Positions 32,487 through 41,935 of a stretch of DNA of 64,000 bases are shown piece by piece. The stretch is from the NCBI RefSeq assembly GCF_019645855.1, contig NZ_CP080999.1, positions 1,302,001-1,366,000 on the forward strand, written 5' to 3'. A model generated the notes under the pieces. That model did no database searches. It was not told the DNA's origin and was given only the letters and a program-made list of their open reading frames with translations. The DNA is from Mycobacterium malmoense. GTDB taxonomy: Bacteria > Actinomycetota > Actinomycetes > Mycobacteriales > Mycobacteriaceae. Within the stretch, counting starts at the first letter, position 1. Each line of letters starts with the position of its first letter. The translations under genes were made by a program, and so were the position numbers.

Positions 32487-34256
32487 TCATGGGTGCGGCG
32501 CCGTTTCATCCTCGGCGGCCGCCAGCTCAGCTGGGCTCAATGTCCCGACGAACAGGGCAGTGTGGATGACAAGCGCCGCGGTGCCGACATCCCCGTATTC
32601 AACGATGCCGTGTGCGAACTGGTTACGAATGTTAAGCCCGGCAGGCTCATTCAGCACCACTTTCAGGAATCGCACGCCCGACTCCGAAATGTTGAAACGC
32701 CCAATGAGGGCGTCGATCAAGAAGCCCAGTGCGGGATACTGCCCCGGGCGGTGGGACTGCTCCAGGGCGTACATGCCGTAGTCGATGCGCAGCAGCAATT
32801 CGCGGATGAGCGTTTCGATCTTCGGAACCAATGTATGTATGGCACCAGGGGTATCGCCTACCCAAAATCGCTGCAGTGCCAGAACGATACTGGGCAAGGC
32901 GGATCGGTGGATGCCTGGCCATGTGTTTAGAAACTCAGCCAGTTGCTGGGTTGTTGGTAGCCCGAACCTTCTCGGTATCTCGTGCAACGCTGCAATGAGC
33001 GGCCCCAATATGCCGCCGATGATCTGTGCCTCGAGCTTCGTTAGGTCATATTCGAACTTCTCATCTGGGGTCGTCGCACGAAAGTAGGGCAGATTGCCTG
33101 GGCCGAATACCGTCGCAGGAAACAGTGCAGTCAGAGGTGCTAAGTTATGGTGTTCGCGAACCATCGATCTATTACGTGCCGTATCGCCGTTAAGTGGCCC
33201 GCATGTCGCGAAGGACATCAGCGCTCGGTGCCAGGTGTTGCCCGCGATGAAACGATCGCGCATTTCTTCGAATAGCTCGTCGTAGTGTTCTGAGCTTGAC
33301 TCCACCCGAATCAGTTGCAGATCCTGGTCACGCGCAGTTTGGAGCACGGCCGCGGCGCGCTCGCGCAATTCTTGTGAGCCGGATCGGTCGGCTATTTGAA
33401 CTGCCTTCTCACGTAGAAGAATTCGGATGATCTCCGATTCCGCGTCATCGGAGCTTATGATGTATGAATCCACGCGTCGGCGCCAAAGTTGTTGCCTGCA
33501 CTCGTCGTCGACGCAACGTGAAAGAATTAGTTGCAGGATTTCGTCGCGGTCGTCTGGGAAGGTTAGGACTTCTGTGGCCCGCGCAAGGACTGCGTCGAGA
33601 CGCGCGCTGGGCCCCGGCTCGGCGACAGCGTGTTGGAGCGCGCGGATCACCACCCCGCCGGTGAGATTCGGGTCGTCGGCCTCGAGAAGCTTTTCAATGT
33701 GGTTCAGGAGTAGCTCGACCGAGGCGGCAGCTCGCCCGTCATCGTTGATCGCTCGGGCGATCCGACTGGCTACTTTCAGGTCTTCGATCGCGTCCGATTG
33801 GCGTTGCCATATTGCTGCGGACTGCATGTATGCGTCAATAGCAACCGCTGCCATCTTTCTGCCACCAGAGCCGCCAAGTTGGAACAACAGGTGCGCTAGC
33901 CGGGAACGTGCTGCTGGCGCTTTTGCCAACGCGAACAATTCACGCCAGGCCCCTTTGATGGAGTCGTCGACGTCCCTCACATGCGGAGGTTCGGTCCGAT
34001 CTCCGAATAGGTGTCGTGGGACGAGCTTCGCGTTCCGGTCGCTGATTTCCGTGGCGTAGTCGACGACCCAACAGACGGCAGCCATCAGCCTCGGCGCGTC
34101 ATCGGGCACCTCCTGATACACGTGGTATCCAAACCGTTCGCGCAGCAATGTTGACATCGCATACCGGCTATCTGTACCGGCCGCGTCATCTAGCGCATTG
34201 GCGTACCAGACAGTGTCTTTTGCGTCTCCAACTGGCGGCGTCGTCGAGTCGACCAT
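32487..34256 (-). CDS. large hypothetical protein with HEPN-like RNase motif (DUF4209-like C terminus)
   Basis: A 589-residue helical protein. The C-terminal 100 residues contain GLNIRNQFAHGI, an R-x4-H motif (R-N-Q-F-A-H) like that of HEPN ribonucleases and of DUF4209 proteins, near TLIRELLLRIDYGMYALEQ. The N-terminal two thirds look like alpha-solenoid repeats (SVELLLNHIEKLLEADD, AVLARATEVL). No transmembrane segment or ATPase motif is seen. I start at the ATG at 34254-34256 (MVDSTTPPVGDAKD). A sensor-type solenoid with an RNase head would suit an abortive-infection effector, but this is inference. It appears intact. Confidence 0.6.
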   Translation of the reverse strand: MVDSTTPPVGDAKDTVWYANALDDAAGTDSRYAMSTLLRERFGYHVYQEVPDDAPRLMAAVCWVVDYATEISDRNAKLVPRHLFGDRTEPPHVRDVDDSIKGAWRELFALAKAPAARSRLAHLLFQLGGSGGRKMAAVAIDAYMQSAAIWQRQSDAIEDLKVASRIARAINDDGRAAASVELLLNHIEKLLEADDPNLTGGVVIRALQHAVAEPGPSARLDAVLARATEVLTFPDDRDEILQLILSRCVDDECRQQLWRRRVDSYIISSDDAESEIIRILLREKAVQIADRSGSQELRERAAAVLQTARDQDLQLIRVESSSEHYDELFEEMRDRFIAGNTWHRALMSFATCGPLNGDTARNRSMVREHHNLAPLTALFPATVFGPGNLPYFRATTPDEKFEYDLTKLEAQIIGGILGPLIAALHEIPRRFGLPTTQQLAEFLNTWPGIHRSALPSIVLALQRFWVGDTPGAIHTLVPKIETLIRELLLRIDYGMYALEQSHRPGQYPALGFLIDALIGRFNISESGVRFLKVVLNEPAGLNIRNQFAHGIVEYGDVGTAALVIHTALFVGTLSPAELAAAEDETAPHP

Positions 34257-34609
34257 GGCGCGCAATTCTTCCAGAGGACGCCCGCTGGTTCTGGGTGTCG
34301 CCTCAGCGTGGTGGTAGTTGATCGAGGATTGTCGGACGCAACTTCCGATAGGCACGCGTGCTGATGCCAGTCGTGCACGTTCGCTGCGTCCGCCCGCTCC
34401 TGGCTGTTGGAGCTCTACAGGCGGCCTTGAGTTCCAAGATCACCTGGCTAGTCGGCCCGCCGACTGCCAGATTTGGGAACAAATTTGGAAACCAAACTCC
34501 GCGAAACCACCCCAAACCAGCCCAACACGGTCGCAACCACCCGGACACCCGAACCCGGCTGACCTGCACAAACGAGACAAGAAGAACGCCCGAAAACCCC
34601 TGGCCGCTA
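34257..34609. other. 353-base right end of the island
   Basis: Between the HEPN-like gene and attR. No gene is supported. The segment 34480-34560 is rich in aaacc and ccc tracts without clear repeats. The promoter of the leftward HEPN-like gene must lie here. Confidence 0.4.
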
Positions 34610-34653
34610 GCTCATAACCCAGAGGTCGCAGGTTCGAATCCTGTCCCCGCTAC
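34610..34653 (+). repeat. right attachment repeat (attR)
   Basis: 44 bases identical to 12217-12260, the tRNA-fMet 3' part, here without the 5' half of the tRNA. After GCTAC it continues taaag, presumably the original chromosomal sequence downstream of the tRNA. Marks the right end of the island. Confidence 0.93.
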
Positions 34654-34678
34654 TAAAGAAAGCGGTCCTGACCAGGCG

Positions 34679-34712
34679 AAAAAGGCCGCCAGCATCAGCT
34701 GGCGGCCTTTTT
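34679..34712 (+). terminator. original chromosomal terminator of the tRNA gene
   Basis: AAAAAGGCCGCCAGC (34679-34693) and GCTGGCGGCCTTTTT (34698-34712) form a perfect 15-bp stem with a four-base loop, extended outward by CCAGG/CCTGG. Before integration this hairpin would have stood about 27 bases after the tRNA. Confidence 0.88.
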
Positions 34713-34819
34713 GGCCTGGTGAACGAGCGACGGCGGTATCGCCGCGTGGGAGTCCAACGACGCTCCACGAAGCCGTTATCGGTCGGGTCGTTGGCCCGGC
34801 CGTCGTCGCAAAGTGGCGT

Positions 34820-37150
34820 TTATCGGACCAGCGTTCTGGGGTCGGGGAAGCCCATTTTGGTGTAGCTGGGCGCGCGCTTTCGTAGCGAAGAGGCAAGCAC
34901 CGGAGTGAGTTCGTCGTAGTAGTCGTGGACGGTCGCGGCGCGCTTGGCGGGGTGAGGGCGGGTGATGCGGCCGAAGGTGATCGGGGCGGCGAGGAACAGT
35001 GTGTCCAAGGCCGGGCAGTCGAATCCTTCGCCGATGAATGAGCCGGTGCCGACGATCAGCAAGGGTTCGGCGTCAGCGGTGTGGTTGGCGAGTTGTTCGG
35101 AGATCTCCCGGCGTTGCCGCGCCTTCATCTGGCCGCTCAGGACGACGACGTGCTTACCGGCGGCGCCGAGGCCCTCGACGATTGCGTTGAGGTGGTCAAT
35201 CCAGGTGGTGAGGACCAGGATGTTGGCGCCGTCGGCGTGAGCGGCGAGGATGTCGGCGATGATCTGCTCAAGTCGGGCTTGATTGGCGATCAGCGCTCGA
35301 TAGATCTCGGCCATTCCGCCTGGCGCCCTGGGGTCGGCCTCCCCGGCGTAGCGGAACTTGGTGGGGTGCACGCGGAGGACGGGATGGGGTGCGACCAGAT
35401 CGGTATCCGCTGAGGGGAGTTGGCCCGCCGCGGGGCCCTCGAGGGTCACGTGATGCGATCCGAGTTGATGGTAGATGAGATCTTCAAGCCCGTCGCGGCG
35501 CTCGGGCGTGGCGGTGAGCCCAAGCCAGTACTTTGCAGGTATTCGATTGATGACGTGGAAGAATGCGCTTGCGGCGATGTGATGGCATTCATCGGCGACC
35601 ACGAAACCGTAGTTCGCCGTGAGGTTTTCGATGGTGTCGCGACGGGCGAGGGTGGGTAGCAGAGCGACGTCGATGATGCCGGTGGTTTTGGATCGCCCGC
35701 CGCCGATCTGGCCGCACTTGAATCCGAGGTGCTTCTGCAACCGGTCACGCCATTGGTCCGCCAGCGCTTTGCGATCGACCAGGATGAGGGTCGAGGTGGC
35801 GCGTGAGGCGATTGCGGCGCAAGCAATTACCGTTTTGCCCGAGCCGGGGGGCGCGATGAGCACACTCGTGTCTTCTTCAACCAGCCGTCGTGCGACGGCG
35901 GCCTGTTCGGCCCTGAGCGGGGTTGAGCAGCTGAATGCGTGACTATCGCCGGCAGCGCGCTTGTCGTCGATCCGCAACGTACTCCCGGCTGAGTCGACCA
36001 GTTCTGCCAGAAGCGTGTATAGGCCGCGCGGCAGGACGAGATCGCCCTCGGCCGTCTCGTCGTAGCTGTAGAGAAAGCGCGGAGTGTCCCAAGTGCTGCG
36101 TCGAGCGCGCTGGCGAGCATCGAACTCGGGATTGCGGATTGAGGCTGCGTGTTTGACGGCCGCGATCATGGCCGGGCCAAGGTCACTGGAGGTCAGGGTT
36201 AGCCGGGATGCGAAGGTTGCCCGGATGATCGCCGCCGGCCTTGGCACGATTTTCGACGACGTGGGTAGCTGCAGGCTGCGTACGCGATGGCCGAATTGCG
36301 GATCAGGCAGCACACGAGCAAGCGTGGACACGTCCTTAAGTGACAGCCGCGCGATGCTGGACAGGTAGGCCCACTGGTCGTCGAAGGGTTCCAGTGTGGC
36401 GGGGTCGAGGAAGAGCGTCGTGCCGTGCTGGCGGCGTTTGCCATTCAGCGGTGCGGCGATGAGATTTCCCATGCCCCGGCCGCTGTGGATGTCTTGGGCG
36501 GGAAACAGCCGGTCATAGCTGCTCAGGTGCATACTGCCGCGGAGTTGAAAAGCCTCGCCGAGCAGGCTAGTGGCAACTGTTGCCGCCGACGTGGCCTGCG
36601 CGAAGAAGATCCACACGTGCGCCCCGCGCCCGGACTGCGACACCTCCAACGCCGCCGGAACCTTATGGGCCCGTGCGGCTTTCATATAGGCCAGCGCATC
36701 GAGTAGCGCGGCCTCTTTGTCGAAGTCGGCCGCTACCCACCAACAGGTGTCGTCGTCGTCGAGCGGATAAAGACCGATATGTATCTCGCCGCGCAAGTGC
36801 CGTCCGATGACATCGGGAGTCAACGGAAGATACGACGCGTCAGCGCGGCTCATGCCTTTGCGCCAGTAGCCGCGGATGGCCGGCATCCAACCGGAGCGGC
36901 CGTCGCGGCTGTTCTCCCACCGCAGCGCGTAAACATCGGAGCGACAACGGAAAAGGTCGAGAAAGAAGCGGACCTTGGCTTCGGGCGCCGACCTCATATC
37001 GACCGGCGACGCCGGCGCTCCGGCCAGGGCAGCCTGATCCGGATCCGCCGCCCGGGCCTGCTCTTCGCTCAGCTTCAGCAGGTGACGCAAGCGCGCATTG
37101 TCGGCACGCAACGTCTTCAACTCGCCCGGGAACCGCTCCACCACAACCAC
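34820..37150 (-). CDS. primase (AEP)-DEAD/DEAH helicase fusion, TOTE-conflict-system type
   Basis: A 776-residue fusion. After a short coiled coil an archaeo-eukaryotic primase-like domain (about 55-330: CWWVAADFDKEAALLDAL, SGRGAHVWIFF, HSGRGMGNLIAAPL) is followed by a superfamily 2 helicase with APPGSGKTVIACAA (motif I), VADECHHIAA (II) and LTATPERRDGLE (III), then LTTWIDHLNAI and GTGSFIGEGFDCPALD (V). Motif VI is odd: API-TFGRITRPHP lacks the residues that normally read roughly KGRxxQYxGRxxR, so the second Arg finger region looks shortened by about nine residues. The start is a GTG at 37148-37150 with no clear ribosome site. The gene lies just outside the island. Confidence 0.78.
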   Translation of the reverse strand: MVVVERFPGELKTLRADNARLRHLLKLSEEQARAADPDQAALAGAPASPVDMRSAPEAKVRFFLDLFRCRSDVYALRWENSRDGRSGWMPAIRGYWRKGMSRADASYLPLTPDVIGRHLRGEIHIGLYPLDDDDTCWWVAADFDKEAALLDALAYMKAARAHKVPAALEVSQSGRGAHVWIFFAQATSAATVATSLLGEAFQLRGSMHLSSYDRLFPAQDIHSGRGMGNLIAAPLNGKRRQHGTTLFLDPATLEPFDDQWAYLSSIARLSLKDVSTLARVLPDPQFGHRVRSLQLPTSSKIVPRPAAIIRATFASRLTLTSSDLGPAMIAAVKHAASIRNPEFDARQRARRSTWDTPRFLYSYDETAEGDLVLPRGLYTLLAELVDSAGSTLRIDDKRAAGDSHAFSCSTPLRAEQAAVARRLVEEDTSVLIAPPGSGKTVIACAAIASRATSTLILVDRKALADQWRDRLQKHLGFKCGQIGGGRSKTTGIIDVALLPTLARRDTIENLTANYGFVVADECHHIAASAFFHVINRIPAKYWLGLTATPERRDGLEDLIYHQLGSHHVTLEGPAAGQLPSADTDLVAPHPVLRVHPTKFRYAGEADPRAPGGMAEIYRALIANQARLEQIIADILAAHADGANILVLTTWIDHLNAIVEGLGAAGKHVVVLSGQMKARQRREISEQLANHTADAEPLLIVGTGSFIGEGFDCPALDTLFLAAPITFGRITRPHPAKRAATVHDYYDELTPVLASSLRKRAPSYTKMGFPDPRTLVR

Positions 37151-37423
37151 AGTCTGCCGGTCGTCCGGTATCGCCGAACCAGCCGGCTCAAGATCTCCCC
37201 GGTCCGCCCACTTCGCCGAAAGTCGCGTTAGCCGTCCGCCCGCTTGGGCTAATCGACTGCAGCGTGGGCTATGGAAACGCGGGCCGGAGAAGGCCAGAGA
37301 ATTGGAGGCGTTTGGCCCTACCCGGTGTCCGGCGATGATGGAAGTGTGAATCGAAACGCGATACCGCCGAGCGTTCAGCGTCGCCGCTTGGCGGCATCGT
37401 CATATCCGAGGGAGGAGGCTGAG

Positions 37424-39871
37424 GTGACGGAAGCCACCGATCAGCTGACCGAGTTGCCGCTGCCACAGCTGTTAAACGAATTGGAAAGCTCCGCAGCGGG
37501 TTTAACGGCAGCCGAGGCGCTACAACGACTGCAGCATTACGGTCCCAACGAGATCGCCGAGCGCCATCGCAATCCGGTGTTGGTGTTTTTGGGGTATTTC
37601 TGGGCGCCGATCCCGTGGATGATCGAAGTGGCGCTGGCGTTGTCGGTGGCCGCCCGGCATTGGACCGACGCGGTGATCATCGGGGTGCTGTTGGCGATGA
37701 ACGGGCTGGTGGCCTTTTTCGAGGAGCATCAGGCCGCAAACGCGATCGGCGCGCTCAAACAACGCCTGGCGTCGGCGGCGCGAGTGTTGCGCGACGGCGC
37801 ATGGGTGACGGTGGCGGTGCGCGAGTTGGTGCCCGGCGACGTGGTGCGGGTGCGGCTCGGGGATGTGGTGCCCGCCGATCTGCGGGTGCTCGACGACGTC
37901 ACGCTCGAGGTCGATCAGTCGGCGATGACCGGTGAATCGCTGGCCGTGAGCCGCGGCCAGGGCGAGAGCTTGTTTTCCGGGTCGGTGCTCGTCCGGGGTG
38001 AAGCCGACGCGCTGGTGTGTGCCACCGGGGTGTCGTCGTATATGGGGAAGACCACCGCGCTGGTGGAAAGCGCGGGCACGGTAAGCCACTTCCAGCGCGC
38101 GGTGCTGCGCATCGCCAATTACCTGATCGTGATCGCGGTCGCGTTGGTGACGTTGACGGTCGTGGTCTCGCTGGTCCGGGGAAATCCGGTGCTGGAGACC
38201 CTCGAGTTTGCGCTGGTGGTCACGATCGCGTCGATCCCGGTGGCGCTGCCGGCGGTGCTGTCGGTGACCATGGCCGTGGGGGCGCGCCAGCTGGCGCATC
38301 AAGAGGCCGTGGTCAGCCACTTGCCCGCGGTCGAGGAGCTCGGCGGCATCGACCTGTTGTGCTCGGACAAGACCGGAACCCTGACCCAGAACCGTCTCGC
38401 GGTGGCCGCCCGCTGGACCACCCCCGCCATGTCCGACGACGAGCTGCTCGTGATTGCCGCGTTGGCCTCGCGCGCCGAAGACAACGACGTCATCGATCTG
38501 GCGGTGCTGGCCGCCGCGGGTCAACGACCGGCGGCGCGGGTGGAGCAGTTCGTTCCGTTTGACCCGGTCAGCAAACGCACCGAAGCGCTGGTGCGCGACG
38601 CTGACGGTCAGACGTTTCGGGTCAGCAAGGGAGCGCCCCAGGTGATCGCCGCCCTATGCGACGGCGACGGCGCCACCACCCAGGTCGACGACGTGGTCGA
38701 ACGGTTTGCCACCCACGGGTACCGATCCCTCGGCGTGGCCAGGACGGACGGCGACGGCTCGTGGCGGCTGATCGGTGTGCTGGGGCTGGCCGACCCGCCC
38801 CGGGACGACTCCGCGGCCACCATCACCGCCGCAAAGGAACTCGGCATCGACGTCAAAATGGTCACCGGTGATCAGGTGGCCATCGGTCGCGAGATCGCCC
38901 GCCAGGTCGGCCTGGGCGAGCAGATCCTCGACGCGGCCATCCTCAACACCGCCGACGACGGCGACCTAGCCGCCCGAGTGGAAGCCACCGACGGGTTCGC
39001 GCAGGTGTTTCCCGAACACAAGTACCGCATCGTGCAGCTGCTGCAGGCCCGCGGGCACATCGTCGGGATGACCGGCGATGGCGTCAACGATGCCCCCGCG
39101 CTCAAGCAGGCCGACGCCGGCATCGCGGTGGACGGCGCCACGGACGCGGCCCGCGCGGCCGCCGACGTGGTCCTGCTGGCGCCGGGGTTGTCGGTGATCG
39201 TGGCCGCGATCGCGCAGGCCCGCGAAATCTTTGCCCGGCTGACCAGTTACGCCACTTACCGCATCGCCGAAACCATCCGGGTGCTGCTGCTGATCACCCT
39301 GGCGGTCGTGTTCATGAATTTCTTCCCGGTCACCGCCGCAATGATCGTGTTCCTGGCGCTGCTCAACGACGGCGCGATCCTGTCCATCGCCTACGATCAC
39401 GTGCGCGGCTCATCAAAGCCGGTCAAGTGGGACATGCGCAGTGTGCTGACCATCGCCACCGTGCTGGGCATCATCGGGGTAGTGGCGACCTTCACGCTTT
39501 TCTTCCTCGCCGACAGGGTCTTTCACCTCAGTCATGACCTCATCCGCACCATGATCTACCTGAAATTGTCGGCAGCCGGCCAGCTGACCATCTTCCTCAC
39601 CCGCGCCCGGGGTCCGTTCTGGTCCCGGCCCGCACCCGCACCGCTACTGCTGGGCGCGGTCGTCGCAGCGCAAACCGTTGCCACCCTGATCTCCGTCTAC
39701 GGGATGGCGATGACCCCGCTCGGGTGGCGCTGGGCCGGTCTCGTGTGGGCCTACGCGGTGGCGTGGTTCCTGATCAACGACCGGGTCAAGCTCGCCACCT
39801 ACTACTGGCTCGACCGCCACCCCCGCCGCGAAAATCCAAACCGCTGGCGCGCCAAGCTCCACACGGCCTGA
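37424..39871 (+). CDS. P-type (P3A-like) proton/cation-transporting ATPase
   Basis: An 815-residue plasma-membrane-type P-ATPase. It has the N-terminal cation ATPase segment (LTAAEALQRLQHYGPNEIAE), the TGES loop (MTGESLAVS), the membrane proline motif IPVALPAVLSV, the phosphorylation site DKTGTLTQN, the KGAPQ nucleotide loop and the hinge TGDGVNDAPALKQAD. IPVALP with DKTGTLT and a short C terminus match the H+-pump (P3A) group more than Ca2+ or heavy-metal groups, since no CPC is seen. I start at the GTG at 37424, preceded by gggaggagg. The likely role is proton extrusion in a hypoxia-linked region. Confidence 0.85.
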   Translation: MTEATDQLTELPLPQLLNELESSAAGLTAAEALQRLQHYGPNEIAERHRNPVLVFLGYFWAPIPWMIEVALALSVAARHWTDAVIIGVLLAMNGLVAFFEEHQAANAIGALKQRLASAARVLRDGAWVTVAVRELVPGDVVRVRLGDVVPADLRVLDDVTLEVDQSAMTGESLAVSRGQGESLFSGSVLVRGEADALVCATGVSSYMGKTTALVESAGTVSHFQRAVLRIANYLIVIAVALVTLTVVVSLVRGNPVLETLEFALVVTIASIPVALPAVLSVTMAVGARQLAHQEAVVSHLPAVEELGGIDLLCSDKTGTLTQNRLAVAARWTTPAMSDDELLVIAALASRAEDNDVIDLAVLAAAGQRPAARVEQFVPFDPVSKRTEALVRDADGQTFRVSKGAPQVIAALCDGDGATTQVDDVVERFATHGYRSLGVARTDGDGSWRLIGVLGLADPPRDDSAATITAAKELGIDVKMVTGDQVAIGREIARQVGLGEQILDAAILNTADDGDLAARVEATDGFAQVFPEHKYRIVQLLQARGHIVGMTGDGVNDAPALKQADAGIAVDGATDAARAAADVVLLAPGLSVIVAAIAQAREIFARLTSYATYRIAETIRVLLLITLAVVFMNFFPVTAAMIVFLALLNDGAILSIAYDHVRGSSKPVKWDMRSVLTIATVLGIIGVVATFTLFFLADRVFHLSHDLIRTMIYLKLSAAGQLTIFLTRARGPFWSRPAPAPLLLGAVVAAQTVATLISVYGMAMTPLGWRWAGLVWAYAVAWFLINDRVKLATYYWLDRHPRRENPNRWRAKLHTA

Positions 39872-39876
39872 CTGGA

Positions 39877-41541
39877 TCAGCTGCGTTCGGCCGCGTTGAG
39901 GTACCGCTCTTCGATGGCATGGATCAGCTGGCGTCGTATTCGTTGCAGGTCGGCGGCGCGGCGGGCCGCCAGCTCGTCTTCCCATGCGGCTACTTGCGCG
40001 GCGAGTTCCGTGTCGGCGATGGTGTCGCCGAACCAGCGCGAAAAATCGCCGCGTTCGAGGTGATATTGGAGCGCTTGCGGGTCGAGATGGCCTAGCGCGG
40101 TGCGGAATTCGTACATCGTGCCCGCCGGGGGGATGGTGTGGCCAGCGGTTGGCCGGAAGTAGAACCGCCGCTCTTTGGGCAGGCGAACGTCGGCATATTT
40201 ATGGCAGTGCCGCACGTGGCCGGTGCGGCGCGCCGCGATGGTGAAGGCACGCGGCGCCGCCGTGCCGAACTGCACGGTTGCCCGCCGCGCGGGTTGTGGC
40301 ATAACGTCACCCGCCTCGTCGGCCCCCTCGAGGGTAAGCACGATGTCGGTGTCGTCGACCTCACCGGCGGGCAGCGACGCGGGCACGAACGAGGACAGCA
40401 GGTATCCGCCGCGCCGCGTCCAATGTGGCTGCTGGTCGGCGCCGAGCAGCTGGGCCTCGTCATAGACCACCCAGTGGGGAAAACCGCGTGCTTCGCGGTA
40501 GGCCTCGGCCGCGGGCCGGAGCCGGCGCAGATAATCGACCTTGTCGGCGGTGGGCAGCGCCGACAGGTCCACCACCAGGCCGGTGTGCGGCTGCAGCAAG
40601 CCGACCAGCTCGACCGGTTCGGGAAGGCGATGTTGGGCATCGATGAGCTGTACCCGGTTGAGCTGCCGCAGTTGTCGATGATCGCCTTCGGGATCGACGA
40701 GCAACACACAGTAGCCGGCGTTGATCCATTCCTCGGCCAGCAACCCGACCAGGTAGCTCTTGCCCGATCCGGCCGGCCCGGTCACCACCATGCGTGCCTG
40801 GCTGCCGGGCATTTTCGCCGGGGTCCCATCGTCGAAGGTCCCGATCCGCACCCACCGGCGCGGCGGGCACCAGCGCCGCGTCCCATTGAGATACGGGCCG
40901 GTCAGAAACTCGGCAACACCGGCTCCGTCCGGTTGCTCGAGCACCAGATCGGCATGGTCGCGCACCGACGACACCGCATTAGCCACCGCGACGCCGATTT
41001 CGGCCGAGCCGAACAGCGACAGGTCATTTTCGGCGTCCCCGATGGCGATCGTGTTATGCGGTGAGAGGTTCATCTGCGTCAGCATGGCCGCGAGCCCGGT
41101 GCCCTTGGTGACCCCGGCCGGCAGAACCATCAGCGCTTCCCGGTTTCGCACGATCTGACAGTCCAGCCCCAACACGCCAATCACTTCGAGAACGGTTGCG
41201 GCGTGCTGGCCGTCGACGGCCAAGATCACCTTGCCGCGCCGATACGGCACCCCCCGCTGCTCCAGCGCTGCCTCGAGCGCGCGGTCCACCGGCGCCGATA
41301 GCGGGTTGGTCCTGCCGGCGGTCACGGATACGGCCCCGTTTTCCAGGACCAGCGCATCAACATGATCGGTAATCTTGGGGAAGTCCGACGCCAACTCGGC
41401 TCCGATTCGCCCGGTGACCAGAACGACTTGGAGACCGTCGCGCCGAATTCGATCGATGGCCCCCAATGCCTGCGCCGAAAGCTGACCCGCCGAGGTGAGA
41501 GTGCCGTCCAAATCGACGGCCACCACACGGAAGAACCCCAC
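39877..41541 (-). CDS. HAD phosphatase fused to a HerA-like ATPase
   Basis: A 554-residue two-domain protein. Residues 1-230 are a Cof-type HAD phosphatase (AVDLDGTLTSAGQ, VLVTGRIG, GVTKGTGLAAML, AIGDAENDLSLF). Residues about 240-554 are a HerA/FtsK-like P-loop ATPase: GPAGSGKSYLVGLLAEEW (Walker A), LLVDPEGDH, WVVYDEAQLLG (Walker B). The C terminus is helical. It is convergent with the P-type ATPase. I know of similar fusions in mycobacterial hypoxia-associated regions, but the substrate and role are unknown. Confidence 0.72.
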   Translation of the reverse strand: MGFFRVVAVDLDGTLTSAGQLSAQALGAIDRIRRDGLQVVLVTGRIGAELASDFPKITDHVDALVLENGAVSVTAGRTNPLSAPVDRALEAALEQRGVPYRRGKVILAVDGQHAATVLEVIGVLGLDCQIVRNREALMVLPAGVTKGTGLAAMLTQMNLSPHNTIAIGDAENDLSLFGSAEIGVAVANAVSSVRDHADLVLEQPDGAGVAEFLTGPYLNGTRRWCPPRRWVRIGTFDDGTPAKMPGSQARMVVTGPAGSGKSYLVGLLAEEWINAGYCVLLVDPEGDHRQLRQLNRVQLIDAQHRLPEPVELVGLLQPHTGLVVDLSALPTADKVDYLRRLRPAAEAYREARGFPHWVVYDEAQLLGADQQPHWTRRGGYLLSSFVPASLPAGEVDDTDIVLTLEGADEAGDVMPQPARRATVQFGTAAPRAFTIAARRTGHVRHCHKYADVRLPKERRFYFRPTAGHTIPPAGTMYEFRTALGHLDPQALQYHLERGDFSRWFGDTIADTELAAQVAAWEDELAARRAADLQRIRRQLIHAIEERYLNAAERS

Positions 41542-41608
41542 AACCCACCCCTTCCTTGGGCACGAAGCTAGCCGCCTCTACGGCAAGGAATTGGTGATGG
41601 ACTCGTCC

Positions 41609-41839
41609 TCAGGTTGGCCGACGGGCGATAGCGACATAGATCAATATGCGATTGATCAAAATGTTGCAAAGATCGCCATCGTTGGCAACTGCGGCAAGGT
41701 CACGGTGCCGCAGGAAGGCCTCGACACGTCGGTCGATGGTCCAACCCGGATAGGCGTGCGCGGGATCGTCGGAGTTGACGAACTCCCGTGCAAGGGCATC
41801 GATATCGCGATCAGTCACCATTAAAACACCGGCCATCAT
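41609..41839 (-). CDS. small hypothetical protein (76 aa)
   Basis: A 76-residue protein (MMAGVLMVTDRDIDALAREF ending in YVAIARRPT) from an ATG at 41837-41839; the next codon is also ATG. aggag lies three to six bases upstream. No family is recognised. It is 67 bases upstream of the HAD-HerA gene on the same strand and about 80 bases downstream, in its own direction, of a DosR-like palindrome, so it may head that transcription unit. Confidence 0.55.
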   Translation of the reverse strand: MMAGVLMVTDRDIDALAREFVNSDDPAHAYPGWTIDRRVEAFLRHRDLAAVANDGDLCNILINRILIYVAIARRPT

Positions 41840-41917
41840 CGGCTCCTATACCGGCAGCACGCTCCACATGTGGGACATAAACCTAGGCAATTGTTTCCAA
41901 TCTGTCCTCAGTGCTCG

Positions 41918-41935
41918 TAGGGCCATTGGTCCCTA
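41918..41935. promoter_or_regulatory. DosR-like box upstream of the leftward unit
   Basis: The near-palindrome TAGGGCCATTGGTCCCTA matches the DosR core GGGACTWWAGTCCC at 11 of 14 positions. It lies 79 bases upstream of the leftward ATG at 41839. Binding by DosR is inferred from the consensus only. Confidence 0.55.

Noticed and set aside
34607..34653. A second tRNA gene at the right end
   Set aside because: Only the 3' half matches; the D-arm and the 5' acceptor strand are absent, so it is an attachment-site duplicate.
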